Below are positions 7,784-16,174 of a DNA stretch of 47,096 bases, piece by piece. The stretch spans positions 1 to 47,096 of the forward strand of contig DHSL01000027.1 in the NCBI GenBank assembly GCA_002411345.1, written 5' to 3'. Source of the stretch: Bacteroidales bacterium UBA5287. GTDB lineage: Bacteria; Bacteroidota; Bacteroidia; Bacteroidales; Dysgonomonadaceae. The position numbers and the translations under genes are program-made. Numbering within the stretch: position 1 is the first letter of the stretch; every line of letters starts with the position of its first letter. The notes beneath the pieces are model-generated. The model was not told where the DNA came from, did no database searches, and saw only the letters and a program-made list of their open reading frames with translations.

Positions 7784-10498
7784 TTATGTAATTAAATTTC
7801 TTCTGTACTTTATTCCATCTATTCCTCGCATGATAGATTTCTCTATTTCAATAATAACAAAAACAATTACACCTAAAGCGATTGGGTAAGCCCAATCGAA
7901 TAATTGCATGGGATAAGTCCCGAAAATATTATTCATAAAAGGCAAGTAAGTTATGCTCAATTGTAGAACAATCAGTATGGCGGATACAGTTAGAATTGAT
8001 TTATTGGTAAAGAATATTTTACTGAATGCAAATCCCCGGATACTGCGGCAATTAAATAGATGGAATAGCTGAGCAAATACAATTGTTTGTACAGTAATGG
8101 TTCTGACCAATTCGATTGGATATGATAATTCCAATAAATGTATATTCAACCACAATGTTCCTCCTCCGATAAGCAATGACACTAAAATTATTCTCCTTAC
8201 AAAATATCCACTTAATAAAGAGGATTTAGGCGAACGTGGTTTTCGCTTCATTGCCCCCTTTTCGATATGCTCAAAAGCCAAAGCAAGAGAAATTGTAATG
8301 GAAGTTACCATGTTAACCCAGAGTATCTGTATCGGGGTTAGAGGGATCGATATTCCTAGAAAGATACTGGCAATAATAAGAAAAGCTTCTGCACCATTGG
8401 TAGGGAGGATAAACAGAATTGTCTTTTTTATGTTATCATACACTCGCCGTCCCTCCTTGATAGCTGAAACAATAGTGCTGAAATTGTCATCAACGAGTAT
8501 CATCTCCGATGCATCTTTTGCGACATCCGTTCCTTTTATTCCCATTGCAATGCCAACATCAGCTTGTTTCAAGGCAGGGGCATCATTGACGCCATCGCCA
8601 GTCATGGCACAGATCAGTCCGTTTTCTTGTAAGGCATTTACAATACGCAATTTCTGTTCGGGAGTAGTGCGGGCAAAAATATTATTGCTCATTGCTGCTT
8701 GATTAAATTCATCATTGTCCATTTTCTCTATATCTACTCCCTGTAGTGCTTTATCTCCTTCTCCTATCCCCATCGATAAACCGATGGCCATGGCGGTAAT
8801 AACATGGTCGCCAGTAATCATTTTGACATCAATCCCTGCTTCTTTGCAGGAAGATATGGCCTCTATAGCTTCTTCACGTGGTGGATCTATAATTCCGGCT
8901 ATGCCAAGGAACGTAATTCCATCGGTTAAGTCATCTATCCCGAAATCTTTTTTCCCTTTATGAGCTATTTTATAAGCACCGGCTATAATGCGCTTGCCTT
9001 CGTGTGCCAAATCTCTTGTACAGCGTTCCCAGTAATTAATATCTATATCTGTTACTCCATTCTGTGACTGTTGAGATTGTGTTAACTTTAATAACCGTTC
9101 GGGGGCACCTTTTATATAGATCACATTCTTATCTTCGAGCTCAACCAAAACAGCCATGTATTTATAAGAAGCATCGAATGGTAAAGTTGCAGTTTTGTGA
9201 AATTTCTCCTCAATTATATTTACTTTTCTCGAAAGGGTAATTAAAGCTCCTTCAGTAGGGTCTCCTTTTATTGTCCAATGCCCTAATTCATCTTGTACGA
9301 GAGATGCATCATTACAGATTGTAAAACAAGTTAATAAATCGGACAAAACATTTTCGTCTTCATAATTAATTCTTGTACCATCCTTTAATATATCACCCGA
9401 TGGAGAATATCCACTTCCGGTTATTGTATACCTGTCATTGCTGGTTAATACCGTTTTCACAGTCATCTCATTTTTAGTCAATGTGCCGGTTTTGTCAGTA
9501 CAGATAACCGATACAGCTCCCAGAGTTTCAACAGAAGGTAAATGACGGATAATCGCTTTTTGTTTAGCCATATTTTGTACTCCTATCGCTAAGATTATTG
9601 ATAATATTGCCGGAAGTCCTTCCGGAATAGCTGCGACTGCCAGCCCAATTACTGATAATAATAATGTTTCGGAATCATAGTCTCTGAAAAAATGCCCAAA
9701 TAAGAAAATAATGAAAGCGAGAATAACTATTGAAATAGAGATTACTTTACCCAAATGGTTTGTTTGGCGTAATAGAGGTGTTGTTACTGGTTTAACTTTG
9801 CCTATAAGCTGGCTTATTTTACCGATTTCAGTATCCTCTCCAATAGCGACGACTATTCCTATTCCTGTTCCTGCACTGATTGTTGTACCAGAGTAAGCCA
9901 TATTTATTCTGTCTCCAAGTGAGGTGTCTAAAGAAAGAGTATCGATCGCTTTCTCAGAAGGAATGGATTCTCCGGTTAAAGGAGACTCATCTATTTTGAG
10001 GTTGTTGGAGATTCCAAGCCTTAAATCAGCAGGAACTTTATCTCCTGGATTAAGCAATACAATATCACCAATTGTCAGCTCGACAGCATTTATCTCTTCA
10101 CGTTTCCTATTTCTGATTACTTGTGCTTTAAAGCAAAGCAGCTTTTTTATTTTTTCAATAGCTTTTCCGGCTTTATTTTCCTGAATAAAACCAATTGCAG
10201 CATTGATTATAGTGACAAGCAGAATAAATGTCATATCAAGATACTGTCCCAAAAAGAAAGTAATAATGGCTGCGACCAATAATACGTAGATCAAAATATT
10301 ATGAAATTGTCTAAAAAATAGTACAATTATATTCTCTTTCTTTTGAGGAGGCAATTGATTCAATCCAAATTGATCTGATCTGGCTTTTACCTCTTCCTCC
10401 GATAAACCTTTAACTAAATTACTTTCTAAAGAATCCACTACTGAATTGATATCTACTGTATGCCAATCCAGTTTCTTATATGTGTAATCATATGACAT
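7784..10498 (-). CDS. P-type cation-transporting ATPase (P2A, Ca2+-ATPase-like)
   Basis: A complete 904-residue P-type ATPase. Motifs in order: cation ATPase N-terminal domain (about 10-75), actuator TGES (175-178), PEGLP in M4 (292-296), phosphorylation site DKTGT (D335), KGAPE in the nucleotide domain, and hinge MTGDGVNDAP (about 635-645), then six C-terminal helices. PEGLP with an N-terminal autoregulatory-type domain and no CPC or heavy-metal domain points to the P2 group. That group exports Ca2+ (PacL, PMR1) or exchanges Na+ or K+, and I cannot decide the ion from sequence alone. It lies 55 bp upstream of nothing but its own short leader, behind the AraC regulator on the same strand. Confidence 0.9.
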   Translation of the reverse strand: MSYDYTYKKLDWHTVDINSVVDSLESNLVKGLSEEEVKARSDQFGLNQLPPQKKENIIVLFFRQFHNILIYVLLVAAIITFFLGQYLDMTFILLVTIINAAIGFIQENKAGKAIEKIKKLLCFKAQVIRNRKREEINAVELTIGDIVLLNPGDKVPADLRLGISNNLKIDESPLTGESIPSEKAIDTLSLDTSLGDRINMAYSGTTISAGTGIGIVVAIGEDTEIGKISQLIGKVKPVTTPLLRQTNHLGKVISISIVILAFIIFLFGHFFRDYDSETLLLSVIGLAVAAIPEGLPAILSIILAIGVQNMAKQKAIIRHLPSVETLGAVSVICTDKTGTLTKNEMTVKTVLTSNDRYTITGSGYSPSGDILKDGTRINYEDENVLSDLLTCFTICNDASLVQDELGHWTIKGDPTEGALITLSRKVNIIEEKFHKTATLPFDASYKYMAVLVELEDKNVIYIKGAPERLLKLTQSQQSQNGVTDIDINYWERCTRDLAHEGKRIIAGAYKIAHKGKKDFGIDDLTDGITFLGIAGIIDPPREEAIEAISSCKEAGIDVKMITGDHVITAMAIGLSMGIGEGDKALQGVDIEKMDNDEFNQAAMSNNIFARTTPEQKLRIVNALQENGLICAMTGDGVNDAPALKQADVGIAMGIKGTDVAKDASEMILVDDNFSTIVSAIKEGRRVYDNIKKTILFILPTNGAEAFLIIASIFLGISIPLTPIQILWVNMVTSITISLALAFEHIEKGAMKRKPRSPKSSLLSGYFVRRIILVSLLIGGGTLWLNIHLLELSYPIELVRTITVQTIVFAQLFHLFNCRSIRGFAFSKIFFTNKSILTVSAILIVLQLSITYLPFMNNIFGTYPMQLFDWAYPIALGVIVFVIIEIEKSIMRGIDGIKYRRNLIT

Positions 10499-10553
10499 AT
10501 TATAACTTTTTTAGAAAAGAACTTAAATAAAACACATGCTATATAATGTAGAA

Positions 10554-11114
10554 TTACAGTTCTTCTATGTTCTTGAGTTTCTTCATCCTTTGAGATCGGA
10601 AAGAAGACGGAGTCATCCCCGTTTGTTTCTTAAACTGGTTAGATAAATGTGCCGCACTGCTATATTCCATTTTAAAAGCAATCTCAGCCATACTAAGTTC
10701 ATTGTCAGTAATTAGCTCTTTTACCCTTTCTATTCTATGTGCAATTATAAAATGCTCGATGGTCATTCCTTCCGATTTGGAAAAAAGGGTAGATAAATAG
10801 GTATAATTATAATTTAATTTATTACTCAAGTAATCAGAAAAATTGGTTTTGAAATGTTCTCCGTCTTCATGTATTGCATTAATAATTATGATTTTTATCT
10901 TTTCTATCAATATCGTAGTCTTGTCTGTTATAATGGATAAACCGGATAGCTCCAGATTCGACTTCATTTGTTGATATTGATTTTCAGAAATGGCACCCTT
11001 TGTCTCAACTCGTCCTAAATGAATAGAGATATATGGTATCTGATTTTGTTTCATCACATATTCCACCCACATTTTACAACGACGACTTACCATATTTTTG
11101 ATATATATAATCAT
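10554..11114 (-). CDS. AraC-family regulator with short HMA-like N-terminus
   Basis: A 186-residue regulator. The C-terminal 100 residues hold the two HTH motifs of AraC proteins (TIEHFIIAHRIERVKELI, then MAEIAFKMEYSSAAHLSNQF and the closing KQTGMTPSSFR). The N-terminal 70 residues (starting IYIKNMVSRRCKMWVE) resemble a ferredoxin-like heavy-metal-associated fold, but a serine stands where a CxxC first cysteine would be; only C14 remains. The long start at 11114 is chosen because IYIKNMV is the usual beginning of this Bacteroidetes group. Its place between the ATPase and the Dps-like gene suggests control of the stress cargo. The ligand is unknown. Confidence 0.82.
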   Translation of the reverse strand: MIIYIKNMVSRRCKMWVEYVMKQNQIPYISIHLGRVETKGAISENQYQQMKSNLELSGLSIITDKTTILIEKIKIIIINAIHEDGEHFKTNFSDYLSNKLNYNYTYLSTLFSKSEGMTIEHFIIAHRIERVKELITDNELSMAEIAFKMEYSSAAHLSNQFKKQTGMTPSSFRSQRMKKLKNIEEL

Positions 11115-11208
11115 CAGTCATATTTTTGAAGTTAGTAGAATTTAAATCTGATTCTTTTAATCGATATATGTTTTAGTCATGTTATTCATCGATTTTACAG
11201 AACCATTA

Positions 11209-11242
11209 TAAGGTGATACTGACCGTTGCCAATAACACCTTA
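11209..11242. repeat. intergenic inverted repeat TAAGGTG/CACCTTA
   Basis: A perfect 7-bp stem (11209-11215 with 11236-11242) with a 20-base loop lies between the AraC gene start and the Dps-like stop. It has no T tail on either strand, so it is a weak terminator candidate at best and may be a regulatory site. Confidence 0.4.
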
Positions 11243-11269
11243 CAAAAGAATTATAAAGAAAGATTCCTT

Positions 11270-11671
11270 TTATTGTAATCTTCTTAGACGATATAGCAAC
11301 TGTTGAATCGTTTCTTGATAATCATCAATAATAGATTGTGTGAAAAGTTCAGGAAACAATTTACGATTAGATTCTACAGTTTTATAGAATTCCTCGGTAC
11401 ATTTCACAATATTATCAGGCCTTGTTGTTATAGGAATAATAATATCAAGATCACCTCGTAGAGCATATGAGGTTTCTACAAGGCGTTCGGTTGCATCTAA
11501 TAAATTTGTTATGGCTTGATCTAAAGCAATATGCTTAGCATAACTGCTAACACCGGTTACATGCCAATGAAAAAGTTTTAAACTGTTATTGTAGGAAAAC
11601 AAGAGACCTAAGAAAGTAGCAATTTCAGCATTTGTAGATACAACTGGTTCTTTAACTGATAGCGTTGTCAT
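11270..11671 (-). CDS. Dps/ferritin-like protein
   Basis: A 133-residue helical protein. Residues 33-51 read FHWHVTG...AKHIALDQ, which fits the first metal-binding helix pair of Dps proteins (H35, H37, H47, D51). In Dps such residues form the inter-subunit ferroxidase site that oxidises Fe(II) with peroxide and stores iron. The protein is shorter than a classical Dps (about 150-165) and the second half is not an obvious ferritin match, so it may belong to a Bacteroidetes ferritin-like group of unknown function. Its position beside ohr and the AraC gene supports an oxidative-stress role (inference). Confidence 0.6.
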   Translation of the reverse strand: MTTLSVKEPVVSTNAEIATFLGLLFSYNNSLKLFHWHVTGVSSYAKHIALDQAITNLLDATERLVETSYALRGDLDIIIPITTRPDNIVKCTEEFYKTVESNRKLFPELFTQSIIDDYQETIQQLLYRLRRLQ

Positions 11672-12041
11672 AATGTTATTGTATTATATATTAACAGTGT
11701 AGGATAGAAAATCCATCAATCGCTGTTTGCGACTGATCTGTTATAAATTACCGTTAACATCAAAATCTTTGAAAAAATTGGTGCTGTAAGGCACTTTATA
11801 AGAGAAGCTACGAATATTAATACGTTAGTCTCTTAATGTAAGCATATTTCATCGATAATCCATCATGTATTTTAGTGAAATAGTTACATAATTATTGGAT
11901 TTTTATTCAAATTAACATGTAATGAGTGGCATTGTGTGAAAATGAAAAAACTATACAATTATAAAATAGAATAATGTAACATTAAAATGTATTAATGTGA
12001 TTATCTTAATATCAGTTCTAACATTAGAGTTATTACGAGAA
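11672..12041. other. divergent intergenic region, probable promoters
   Basis: This 370-bp region separates the minus-strand Dps-like gene from the plus-strand BON gene, so both promoters should lie here. A small hairpin GTGC-TGTAAG-GCAC is at about 11781-11794. The stretch ACATAATTATTGGATTTTTA at 11886-11905 recurs in part at 27096-27135 and, on the minus strand, near 7752-7764. No gene is seen. Confidence 0.45.
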
Positions 12042-12698
12042 ATGAAAATGAAAACAAATGAAAAACTACAAAGAAGTGTTCAGAATGCAATAAAATGGGA
12101 ACCTCTGTTGCATGCTGCAGAAATAGGAGTTTCTGTCAAGGATGGTGTAGTTACACTTTCTGGTATTGTGGATAGTTATGCTAAAAAGCTAGAAGCAGAA
12201 GAGGCTGCCAAAAAGGTATTGGGAGTAAGAGCAGTGGCACAAAATATCAAAGTAGAGATTAATGATGTATGGAACAAAAATGACACTGAGATTGCAACGA
12301 CAGTGTTGAACGCACTGAAATTGAGTTTAGATATATCATCTGAAAATATAAATATTGAAGTTGAAAAAGGATATGTTACTCTCAATGGAGAACTACCGTG
12401 GTATTACCTAAAAGAGCTAACAGAAAAAACAGTTTCTCAACTCCTTAGTGTGAATGGGGTTGCAAATAAAATAGTTATAGTACCTAATATTAAGAATTTC
12501 TTCGAGGAAGAAGCTATAAAGCCTTACTTATCTGAGAATTGGCTTCTTGCTAATTGTGATATAAATATTTCCATAACAAAAAGTCAAGCGACCTTAACAG
12601 GCGTAGTAAAATCACTCTATCAAAAAGACTTAGCAGAAAGAATAGTTTGGAATTCTCCGGGTGTCTCATCTGTAAATAATAACATTCACATTCTATAA
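12042..12698 (+). CDS. three-BON-domain protein (OsmY-like)
   Basis: A 218-residue protein made of three tandem BON domains (about 1-70, 73-145 and 148-218). Each shows the pattern V...V.L.G.V.....K..AE......GV..V.N.I. BON domains are thought to bind phospholipid or other hydrophobic surfaces; OsmY, with two, is a periplasmic osmotic-stress chaperone. Here no signal peptide is visible from the ATG at 12042, so the location is uncertain. An upstream in-frame ATG at 11997 adds a hydrophobic stretch (MIILISVLTLELL) that is too short and ends badly for a signal peptide. It is first in the plus-strand cargo run. Confidence 0.82.
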   Translation: MKMKTNEKLQRSVQNAIKWEPLLHAAEIGVSVKDGVVTLSGIVDSYAKKLEAEEAAKKVLGVRAVAQNIKVEINDVWNKNDTEIATTVLNALKLSLDISSENINIEVEKGYVTLNGELPWYYLKELTEKTVSQLLSVNGVANKIVIVPNIKNFFEEEAIKPYLSENWLLANCDINISITKSQATLTGVVKSLYQKDLAERIVWNSPGVSSVNNNIHIL

Positions 12699-12749
12699 CA
12701 GTATCCTGCATCTATTGAAATAAGGTGTGTAAGATTAATAATTCCAGTT

Positions 12750-12902
12750 ATGAAAAAGAAAAAAATTAATAAAATTTTGAAGTCTGCCAAGAAAAAGATT
12801 AGAACTCTAATAATGGTACCCAAAGAGGCAACAGATAAAGAGGTGAATGATGCAACATTGAATCTGGATCCAGATAAAAATAGTTGGGGCAGTAGAGGTT
12901 AG
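12750..12902 (+). CDS. small basic hypothetical protein (50 aa)
   Basis: An ATG at 12750 opens 50 codons to TAG at 12902, 51 bp after the BON gene and 77 bp before the dehydrogenase gene. The first 18 residues are almost all Lys, Arg, Ile and Ala (MKKKKINKILKSAKKK). The end is acidic and polar (LDPDKNSWGSRG). The position, orientation and use of a full ATG frame inside a tight gene run support it being real. I do not recognise a family. It may be a small stress-induced or nucleic-acid-binding protein, but that is a guess. Confidence 0.5.
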   Translation: MKKKKINKILKSAKKKIRTLIMVPKEATDKEVNDATLNLDPDKNSWGSRG

Positions 12903-12979
12903 ATTTAATCTTTTATCCTTTGATGCTATTTCTGCAAAAAAAATTAAAGTAAAAACCATGAATAAAAAACAATATTATT

Positions 12980-14362
12980 ATGAGTATAAAAACAATAAAT
13001 CCCGCAACAAATGAAAATATAAAATCATTTGAAGAAATGTCTGCTAAGGGCATAGATATAGCACTTGAAAACTCTGAAAAAGCTTTTCAAAGTTGGAAAA
13101 AGACCTCCTATTGGCAACGTGCTGAATTATTATATAAAGTAGCGCATATTCTACGATCAAGGAAAGATGAGTTTGCTAAGCTAATTACCCTTGAAATGGG
13201 TAAACTTATTGGAGAAAGTATTGGAGAAATAGAGTTGAGTGCTGATATCTTTGACTATTATGCCGTGAACGGAGAAAAACTATTAGCTGATAAACCTTTG
13301 AATCCTAAATATGGAGAGGCATTCATCCGCTATAGTCCTATTGGAGTATTGCTTGGTGTAGAACCCTGGAATTTTCCATTCTATCAGGTAGCACGATTTG
13401 CGGCTCCTAATATAATGATTGGAAACTCAATCTTAGTCAAGCATGCCTCGAATGTACCTCAATGTGGCATCGCCATTAAAAATATTTTTGATGAAGCAGA
13501 AGCTCCGGAAGGTTTATACACAAATCTTCTCATTCCGGGTGATAAGATTACAAAGCTTGTTGCCGATACAAGAATAAAAGGAGTTTCACTGACCGGTAGC
13601 GAACAAGCAGGTGCAAGTCTGGCTGAAGCTGCTGGAAAGTATATAAAGAAATCGGTTTTAGAGTTAGGAGGTAGCGATCCGTTTATTATCTTGGATGATG
13701 CAAATATTGATAAAGCGGTAGAATGGGCTGTCGTGGCTAGGATGAATAACACTGGTCAATGTTGTGTTGCCGGAAAACGCTTTATCATAATGGATAGTGT
13801 GTATAACGAGTTTTTCAATAAGTTTAAAGCAAAACTGATGGAATTTGAAGCTGGCGATCCTGTGGATCCGGCTACTAAATTAGGTCCCCTTTCGAGTGAG
13901 GGAGCCTTAAAGCTCTTGTTAAATCAAGTACAAAAAGCAATTAAAGGAGGAGCAAAAGTAGAATTAGGAGGGAGACAGATTGATAGACCTGGATTCTATA
14001 TGGAGCCAACAATTTTGACAAATATTGATAAAAATAATCCGGCTTATAGGGAAGAATTATTCGGACCAGTAGCTTGTATATTTAAAGTTAAAACAGAAGA
14101 AGAAGCTATTGCATTGGCAAATGACACACCTTTCGGTTTAGGAGCATCTATTTTTACAAAAAATACAAATCGAGGCAGAAAAATTGCGGATCAAATTGAT
14201 TCAGGGATGGTATTTATAAACCATCCAACATGGACTAGTCCTGATTTGCCTTTTGGTGGAACTAAGCGATCCGGTTATGGCAGAGAATTATCCGAATTGG
14301 GTATTTATGAGTTTGTGAATAAAAAATTGATTCGCACAAGTTTGTTGGAAGATCCGTTCTAA
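12980..14362 (+). CDS. gabD: NAD(P)-dependent succinate-semialdehyde dehydrogenase
   Basis: A 460-residue aldehyde dehydrogenase of full length. The cofactor and catalytic parts are visible: EPWNFPFYQ (128-136), SLTGSEQAG (203-211), the general base E228 in LELGGSDPF, the nucleophile C262 in NNTGQCCVAGKRF and PFGGTKRSGYGRE near the C-terminus. This sequence type (Sad/GabD-like, short N-terminus) oxidises succinate semialdehyde to succinate and often accepts other aldehydes. It could serve GABA shunt metabolism or aldehyde detoxification. No GABA transaminase is next to it, so I favour a broad aldehyde role (inference). A strong terminator follows. Confidence 0.88.
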   Translation: MSIKTINPATNENIKSFEEMSAKGIDIALENSEKAFQSWKKTSYWQRAELLYKVAHILRSRKDEFAKLITLEMGKLIGESIGEIELSADIFDYYAVNGEKLLADKPLNPKYGEAFIRYSPIGVLLGVEPWNFPFYQVARFAAPNIMIGNSILVKHASNVPQCGIAIKNIFDEAEAPEGLYTNLLIPGDKITKLVADTRIKGVSLTGSEQAGASLAEAAGKYIKKSVLELGGSDPFIILDDANIDKAVEWAVVARMNNTGQCCVAGKRFIIMDSVYNEFFNKFKAKLMEFEAGDPVDPATKLGPLSSEGALKLLLNQVQKAIKGGAKVELGGRQIDRPGFYMEPTILTNIDKNNPAYREELFGPVACIFKVKTEEEAIALANDTPFGLGASIFTKNTNRGRKIADQIDSGMVFINHPTWTSPDLPFGGTKRSGYGRELSELGIYEFVNKKLIRTSLLEDPF

Positions 14363-14373
14363 TATAGTTATAG

Positions 14374-14448
14374 TTGGAAGGAAGCATTTTAGAGTTTCTG
14401 TCGATGAAAAAAGATTTGAAATAATATTTTGCTTCTCTTCCAATTTTT
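14374..14448 (+). terminator. intrinsic terminator after the aldehyde dehydrogenase
   Basis: A long hairpin: TTGGAAG plus GAAGCA (14374-14386) pairs with TGCTTC, one bulged T, and CTTCCAA (14430-14443), followed by five T residues. It ends the BON, small-protein and dehydrogenase run. Confidence 0.8.
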
Positions 14449-14486
14449 AGTAAAAATATTCGTATAAATCAATTGTTTATTGCGTT

Positions 14487-15455
14487 ATGAAAAAAACAAG
14501 AAAAATTGGTAATTCAAATTTGGGAACATATCCTTTTGTCCTTGGTGGAAATGTCTTTGGATGGACAGCAAATGAGAAAGCATCATTCGAGATACTCGAC
14601 ACATATGTCGATGCCGGTTTCAATTTCATTGATACAGCCGATATATATTCAGTTTGGGTAAAAGGTCATAATGGAGGTGAATCCGAAGCAATTATTGGAA
14701 ATTGGTTGAAAAAAAATGGGAAAAGAGATAATGTGATGATATCTACTAAAGTAGGTGGAGAAATGTCAGACAGTAAAAAAGGATTGAAGAAAGAATACAT
14801 AATAAAAGCTGTAGAAGACTCGTTAAAGCGACTCAATACCGACTATATCGATCTTTATTTTACTCATTATGATGATTTATCTACTCCTATTGAGGAAACT
14901 TTAGAAGCATATGCGAGCCTAATTGCGGCAGGAAAGATTAGATATATTGGAGCCTCTAATATGAGTTCTGCTCGCATACGTGAATCATTGGAGGTTAGTA
15001 AGGTTAACAGTCTACCAGCTTATATATGTTTACAACCACAATATAACCTATATGAAAGGGAAGGCTATGAAAAGGATTATGAACCATTAGCAGAGAAATA
15101 TGATTTAGGTGTTATTTGTTATTATTCACTAGCCAGTGGCTTTCTGACAGGAAAATACAAATCTGTGGCTGATCTAAAGGATAGCCAGCGAGGTGGTGAT
15201 ATCGAAAAATATTTGAATGATAGGGGTATGCGTATTATTAACGAATTGCAATCCATAGCAGACCAATATAATGCAACTTGTGCTCAAATAGCTCTGGCTT
15301 GGCTACAGGCAACTCCATCAATTACCGCACCTATCGCAAGTGCATCGAATAATGTACAGTTAAGCGATATCTTAAAAAGTATAGATATAGATTTGGATGA
15401 AAAAGCTAGGCGAAGATTAGATACTGCTTCATCATACAAAATGATTCAAATCTAA
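14487..15455 (+). CDS. aldo/keto reductase
   Basis: A 322-residue NADPH-dependent reductase with a TIM-barrel layout. The catalytic tetrad is visible as D49 and Y54 (FIDTADIYS), K88 (STKVGG) and H127 (YFTHYDD). The length and the SEAIIGNWLKK stretch match the YajO/YccK-like class. It would reduce aldehydes and ketones to alcohols. The physiological substrate cannot be predicted. It lies between the aldehyde dehydrogenase and the peroxiredoxin-like gene, which fits handling of reactive carbonyls formed in oxidative stress (inference). Confidence 0.88.
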   Translation: MKKTRKIGNSNLGTYPFVLGGNVFGWTANEKASFEILDTYVDAGFNFIDTADIYSVWVKGHNGGESEAIIGNWLKKNGKRDNVMISTKVGGEMSDSKKGLKKEYIIKAVEDSLKRLNTDYIDLYFTHYDDLSTPIEETLEAYASLIAAGKIRYIGASNMSSARIRESLEVSKVNSLPAYICLQPQYNLYEREGYEKDYEPLAEKYDLGVICYYSLASGFLTGKYKSVADLKDSQRGGDIEKYLNDRGMRIINELQSIADQYNATCAQIALAWLQATPSITAPIASASNNVQLSDILKSIDIDLDEKARRRLDTASSYKMIQI

Positions 15456-15526
15456 ATTGAAAAAACGACAATTGAGAGGCGTGTAATTTTAATACGAGTA
15501 AGCCTCCGTTATTGATAAATTAATTT

Positions 15527-15551
15527 AGAGTAATTGTTGGAAAGTTACTCT
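15527..15551 (+). repeat. hairpin upstream of the peroxiredoxin-like gene
   Basis: AGAGTAA (15527-15533) pairs with TTACTCT (15545-15551). A second GAGGC/GCCTC pair sits at 15476-15480 and 15502-15506. There is no T run, so these are not convincing terminators; they may be leader structures. Confidence 0.3.
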
Positions 15552-15586
15552 ATTGTAGTTTGGTTGAACCTATAAAAACAATAAAT

Positions 15587-16063
15587 ATGTTGAAAAATAA
15601 TACAAAAGCTCCGGAATTTAGACTGAGCACAGTTTATGAGCAGCAATTATCTATTCAGGAATTGAATGGAAAGAATATAGTTTTGGTATTTTATCCGGCC
15701 CAAGAATCGGTATATAGTGATGAACTGACATTGTTCAATGATGCAATAAAGGTGTTTGAAGAGAATAATACTGTGATACTAGATATTTCGATTGATAGCA
15801 GGTATAATCAAATAACTTTTACACAAAAGATGAATCTCCAATTCACTCTTCTTTCCGATTTCGAACCTAAAGGAGCTGTTTCTAAATTGTATGATGTGTA
15901 TGATCCGATAAATGGTTGTAGCAAAAGAGCTATATATCTGATAGACAATAATGGAGTCATCAGGTGGAGCTACCTTCCTCCTGAGGAAGCAGAGCCTGGT
16001 CCTAAATTGGCATTGGATGCATTGGATGAGCTGATTTCGTGCTTTAACTCAAATTGGTATTGA
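15587..16063 (+). CDS. peroxiredoxin-like protein (AhpC/TSA fold) lacking the peroxidatic cysteine
   Basis: A 158-residue thioredoxin-fold protein of the Bcp/AhpC type. It starts KAPEFRLSTV, has VLVFYPAQESVYSDELTLFN where active members have FYP(A)D.(T/S)PVC..E...F, and continues with LSDFEPKGAVSKLYDVYD and RAIYLIDNNGVIRW. The catalytic cysteine of the PxxxT/SxxC motif is absent: the segment reads ESVYSDEL, one residue shorter and with Tyr in place of Cys. The only cysteines are C110 or so (NGCSKR) and one near the end. I start at 15587 to match the family; an in-frame start at 15560 adds nine residues. It probably is not a standard peroxidase. Confidence 0.75.
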   Translation: MLKNNTKAPEFRLSTVYEQQLSIQELNGKNIVLVFYPAQESVYSDELTLFNDAIKVFEENNTVILDISIDSRYNQITFTQKMNLQFTLLSDFEPKGAVSKLYDVYDPINGCSKRAIYLIDNNGVIRWSYLPPEEAEPGPKLALDALDELISCFNSNWY

Positions 16064-16174
16064 AACTATATATTTTCAAGCTAAAGTGCTATGAAGTTGG
16101 CATTTTATTATATATCGCTGATAATGAGTTTATTATTAATAATTATGTTTAAATAAGAAAAAACAAATATCAAG

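Noticed and set aside
8097..8702. 201-codon plus-strand frame inside the P-type ATPase
   Set aside because: It is antisense to a full-length ATPase with all motifs and has no recognisable protein features.
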